64,000 nucleotides of DNA, from positions 248,001-312,000 of the forward strand of contig JAWKIF010000007.1 in assembly GCA_041394405.1 (NCBI GenBank), in the 5' to 3' direction. The DNA is from Microthrix sp041394405 (lineage in GTDB: Bacteria > Actinomycetota > Acidimicrobiia > Acidimicrobiales > Microtrichaceae). The translations under genes and the position numbers were made by a program. The notes below the pieces were generated by a model that made no database searches, had not been told where the DNA came from, and saw only the letters and a program-made list of their open reading frames with translations. This document shows positions 61,120 to 64,000 of this stretch, in pieces; within the stretch, counting starts at the first letter, position 1; every line of letters starts with the position of its first letter.

Positions 61120-62772
61120 TCAGCCCGCCCGATACCAGTCGACGTCGGCCGCCGGCGCCAGCGGGGTGTTGCCCGCAATCAGGTCGGCTGCCTTCTCGGC
61201 CAGCATCATCACCGGGGCATAGATGTTGCCGTTGGTCACGTAGGGCATGGCAGAAGCATCCACCACGCGCAGGCCTTGTGTGCCGCGGACCCGCAGGGAA
61301 TCCGGATCCAGCACCGAGTCGTCGCCGGTGCCCAGGCGGGTGGTGCACGACGGGTGCAGAGCGGTCTCGGCGTCCTTGGCCACCCACTCAAGAATCTGCT
61401 CGTCGGTCTCGACCTGCGGGCCCGGCGACAACTCGCCACCATCGAACGGGCCGAAGGCGTCCTGCCCCAGGATGCGGCGGGTCACGCGGATGGCCTCCAC
61501 CCACTCTCGGCGGTCCTGGTCGGTGGAGAGGTAGTTGAAGCGAATCGCCGGGTGGGTGCCGGGGTCGGTGGAGGTGATGCGCACCGTGCCGCGAGCGTCG
61601 GAGTACATCGGCCCCACGTGCACCTGGTACCCGTGGCCCTTGGTGGGCGTGGTCCCGTCGTAGCGCACCGCCAGCGGCAGGAAGTGGTACATCAGGTTGG
61701 GGTACGCCACATCATCGTTGCTGCGCACGAACCCCCCGGCCTCGAACTGGTTGGAGGTGGCCGGGCCTCTGCGGAACAACCACTGCAACCCGATCCACGG
61801 ACGGCGCCATTTGGCCAGGTGCGGCTGCATGGACACCGGCTGGGTGGAGCGATGCTGGATGTACACCTCCAGGTGGTCCTGAAGGTTGGCGCCCACGCCG
61901 GGCACGTCGGCCACAACGTTGATTCCGAGGCCGCGAAGGTGCGCCGCCTCGCCCACCCCGGACAGCTGTAGCAGCTGGGGCGAGTTGAAGGCGCCACCGC
62001 ACAGGATGACCTCGTTGGCCCGCACGGAGCTGGAGCGACGACCGTGGGTGAAGGTGACGCCGGTCGCCCTGGTGCCGTCGAAGTTGATCCCGGTGGTCAT
62101 CGCCCTCGTGAGCACGGTCAGGTTGGGACGGCTCATCGCAGGGTGCAGGTAGGCGCGGGCGGCCGACAGGCGACGGCCCCGATACACGTTGCGGTCGAAC
62201 GCCGCGAAGCCCTCCTGCTGGTAGCCGTTCACGTCCGCCGTGCGGGGGAAACCGGCCTGGGCGGTCGCCTCGAAGAACGCCCGGGCCAGCGGGTTGTCCG
62301 CCGCTGCCCGTTCCAGGATGAGCGGGCCGTCATCGCCCCGCCACACGTCCCCGCCGGCAAGGGCCGTCTCCATGCGCTTGAAGTACGGCAGGCAGTGCGC
62401 GTAGTCCCAGCGCTCCATGCCGGGGTCGGCCCCCCAACGCTCGTAGTCCATCGGGTTGCCCCGCTGGAAGATCATGCCGTTGATGGACGACGAGCCGCCC
62501 AGCACCTTGCCCCTGGCGTGGTACACCCGGCGGCCGCCCATGTGCGGCTCGGGCTCGGTCTCGTAGCGCCAGTCGTAGAAGCGGCTGCCGATGGGAAACG
62601 AGAACGCGGCCGGCATGTGGATGAACACGTCCCAGCGCGAGTCGTTGCGCCCCGCCTCCAGCACCAACACCTTCGTCGCCGCGTCGGCCGACAGCCGGTT
62701 GGCCAGCGCCGAACCGGCCGAGCCCCCGCCGACGATCACGTAGTCCCAGTTGGTGTCCTCGACGTCGGTCAT
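61120..62772 (-). CDS. betA: GMC oxidoreductase, choline dehydrogenase-like
   Basis: 550 residues, the normal size. FAD motif YVIVGGGSAGSALANRLSAD (residues 11-30), the GMC signature HARGKVLGGSSSINGMIFQR near 85, ANEVILCGGAFNSPQLLQLS near 254, and the C-terminal ETALHPSCTTRLGTGDDSVL, RVVDASAMPYVTNGNIYAPV and MMLAEKAADLI, close to BetA. It would oxidise choline, or a related alcohol, to the aldehyde. The gene for the matching aldehyde dehydrogenase is upstream at 62822, which supports the choline assignment. Confidence 0.82.
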   Translation of the reverse strand: MTDVEDTNWDYVIVGGGSAGSALANRLSADAATKVLVLEAGRNDSRWDVFIHMPAAFSFPIGSRFYDWRYETEPEPHMGGRRVYHARGKVLGGSSSINGMIFQRGNPMDYERWGADPGMERWDYAHCLPYFKRMETALAGGDVWRGDDGPLILERAAADNPLARAFFEATAQAGFPRTADVNGYQQEGFAAFDRNVYRGRRLSAARAYLHPAMSRPNLTVLTRAMTTGINFDGTRATGVTFTHGRRSSSVRANEVILCGGAFNSPQLLQLSGVGEAAHLRGLGINVVADVPGVGANLQDHLEVYIQHRSTQPVSMQPHLAKWRRPWIGLQWLFRRGPATSNQFEAGGFVRSNDDVAYPNLMYHFLPLAVRYDGTTPTKGHGYQVHVGPMYSDARGTVRITSTDPGTHPAIRFNYLSTDQDRREWVEAIRVTRRILGQDAFGPFDGGELSPGPQVETDEQILEWVAKDAETALHPSCTTRLGTGDDSVLDPDSLRVRGTQGLRVVDASAMPYVTNGNIYAPVMMLAEKAADLIAGNTPLAPAADVDWYRAG

Positions 62773-62821
62773 GGGCCCATCTTGGCTGGCGGCCGGCCGC
62801 TGCCGCGCTCGTGCGCGCCCA

Positions 62822-64000
62822 TCAGTAGGGCGCCTCGACGTCGCCGGTCTCCACGTACACCGCCTTGCGTTGGGTGTAGTGCTCGAGAGCGGCCATGGCG
62901 TTCTCCCGTCCGATGCCCGACTGCTTGACCCCGCCGAAGGGCATCTCGATGGGCGTCAGGTTGTAGTTGTTGATCCAGACGGTGCCCGCGTGCAGGGCGG
63001 CCGCGACCCGATGCGCCCGGGACAGATCCCGGGTGAACACCCCGGCCGCCAGCCCGTAGGGGGTGGCGTTGGCGCGGACGATCGCCTCGTCCTCGTCATC
63101 GAAGGCCAACACGCCCATCACCGGCCCGAAGATCTCCTCGCCGATAATCGACATGTCGTCGCCGCACCCGGTGAACACGGTGGGCTCCACGAAGTAGCCG
63201 TTGGCCAACACGCCGTCGGTGCGCCGCGCTCCCCCGACGGCCACCGTCGCACCGGCGGCCCGCCCGGCGTCCAGGTAGCCGCACACCTTTTCCAGGTGCT
63301 CGGCGCTGATGAGCGCACCCACGTCGGTGGCCGGGTCCATGGGGTCGCCCACCACCATCTTCTTGGTGCGCTCCACCAGCTTGGCCACGAATTCGTCGTG
63401 GACGCCCGTCTGCACGAACACGCGAGTGCCGTTGGAGCACACCTCGCCCTGGGTGTAGAAGTTGCCCATCAGCGCGCCCGACACGGCGTTGTCCAGGTCG
63501 GCATCGTCAAAGACCACCAGCGGCGACTTGCCACCCAGCTCCAGGGTGACGGCCTTCAGCGTGTCGGCGGCGGCGGCCATCACGGCCTTGCCCGTGCCCA
63601 CCTCGCCGGTGAGGCTCACCTTCGCCACGTCGGGATGGGCCACCAGCGCCCTGCCCGTGCGGGCGTCGCCCTGCACCACGTTGAAAACGCCCGGCGGCAC
63701 GCCCGCTTCGGTGTAGATGGCGGCCAGCTCCAGCGCGGTCAACGGGGTCAGCTCGGCCGGCTTGAACACCATCGTGTTGCCCGCCGCCAGCGCCGGCGCC
63801 GACTTCCAGCAGGCAATCTGGATGGGGTAGTTCCAGGCGCCGATGCCCACGCACACCCCGAGCGGCTCCCGGCGCACATAGACGAAGTTGTCGCCGAGCG
63901 TCACGTGCTCGCCCGTGAGGGTGGCGGCCGCCCCGGCGAAGTACTCGATGGCCTCGGCGCCCGAGATGACGTCCACCGTGGATGCCTCGGCGATGGGCTT
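62822..64000 (-). CDS. betB: Betaine-aldehyde dehydrogenase-like ALDH, 5' end outside window
   Basis: The frame is open from base 64000 (KPIAEASTVDVISGAEAIEY...) to the stop at 62822: 392 residues, lacking roughly the first hundred. ALDH motifs: GVCVGIGAWNYPIQIACWKS, LEVGGK-type LELGGKSPLVVFDDADLDNA with the catalytic Glu, and FYTQGEVCSNGTRVFVQTGV with the catalytic Cys. IFGPVMGVLAFDDEDEAIVR and MPFGGVKQSGIGRENAMAAL follow. The sequence closely follows BetB, and it lies 49 bases upstream of betA on the same strand. Together they would make glycine betaine from choline as an osmoprotectant. The apparent GTG at 63976 is internal. Confidence 0.85.
   Translation of the reverse strand, partial: KPIAEASTVDVISGAEAIEYFAGAAATLTGEHVTLGDNFVYVRREPLGVCVGIGAWNYPIQIACWKSAPALAAGNTMVFKPAELTPLTALELAAIYTEAGVPPGVFNVVQGDARTGRALVAHPDVAKVSLTGEVGTGKAVMAAAADTLKAVTLELGGKSPLVVFDDADLDNAVSGALMGNFYTQGEVCSNGTRVFVQTGVHDEFVAKLVERTKKMVVGDPMDPATDVGALISAEHLEKVCGYLDAGRAAGATVAVGGARRTDGVLANGYFVEPTVFTGCGDDMSIIGEEIFGPVMGVLAFDDEDEAIVRANATPYGLAAGVFTRDLSRAHRVAAALHAGTVWINNYNLTPIEMPFGGVKQSGIGRENAMAALEHYTQRKAVYVETGDVEAPY

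Noticed and set aside
63976..63976. GTG at 63976 as start of the aldehyde dehydrogenase
   Set aside because: The frame continues to the window edge with conserved ALDH residues, so this GTG is an internal valine.
1..64000. tRNA, rRNA, riboswitch, prophage or plasmid-origin features
   Set aside because: I looked for cloverleaf-like segments, conserved rRNA words, phage structural genes and iteron clusters by eye and saw none that I could support.

Overview
The window is high-GC DNA, about two thirds G+C by eye. It has actinobacterial gene content, frequent GTG and TTG starts and at least two apparent leaderless promoters. Multi-bladed RCC1 proteins with SLH repeats, DUF2142 and GT39-type membrane glycosyltransferases, a YihY protein, lipoproteins and many acyl-CoA or short-chain dehydrogenase genes together suggest an uncultured-type actinobacterium, most likely Acidimicrobiia (Microthrix/Ilumatobacter-like). 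That placement is inference. No rRNA, tRNA, CRISPR array or phage module was seen.

Left part (1-9.4 kb): chromosomal metabolism. A TetR gene is translationally coupled to a PEP/pyruvate-binding-domain gene that runs off the left edge, and both are divergent from a membrane cupredoxin. A second TetR gene is divergent from a phytoene-desaturase-like oxidoreductase across a twin operator. Then come a FabI-like reductase with an SbtA-type bicarbonate permease, a small winged-helix regulator, a TauE/SafE exporter and an AAA_14/DUF4143 ATPase.

Middle (9.4-46.4 kb): a surface-biogenesis region full of insertion sequences. It holds five RCC1-SLH secreted proteins, each with seven Cys-paired RCC1 blades and two or three SLH repeats, plus one SLH-anchored zinc metallopeptidase. 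With them are UDP-GlcNAc 2-epimerase, a DUF354 protein, a CsaB-like pyruvyl transferase, an AglD/UPF0104-type membrane protein and a DUF2142 membrane protein. In Firmicutes, pyruvylated ManNAc-containing wall polysaccharide is the ligand of SLH domains, so the epimerase and pyruvyl transferase are plausible makers of the anchor for these proteins.

Most of the surface genes are switched off or damaged. Two RCC1-SLH genes carry +1 shifts in poly-G runs. One is split by an IS30 and the metallopeptidase is split by an IS1380. In both IS cases the target duplication is visible and removal would restore the frame. Seven IS copies occur: IS630 (with an accessory gene, inside a namZ-like remnant), IS3, an IS1380 remnant, a complete IS1380, IS30, and a second IS1380 type containing both an IS256 and an IS110. 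The IS110 has a leader that folds as expected for a bridge RNA, and two of its loop segments match the target flank and its own right end.

Right part (46.4-64 kb): intact metabolism. It contains a GT39-like membrane protein, an acyl-CoA dehydrogenase, an operon of acyl-CoA synthetase, saccharopine-dehydrogenase-like protein and FGGY kinase, a divergent UnbV-like/UnbU-like pair (FG-GAP protein and RnfD-like membrane protein), a short-chain dehydrogenase, and a betB-betA-CAP-protein operon that runs off the right edge.
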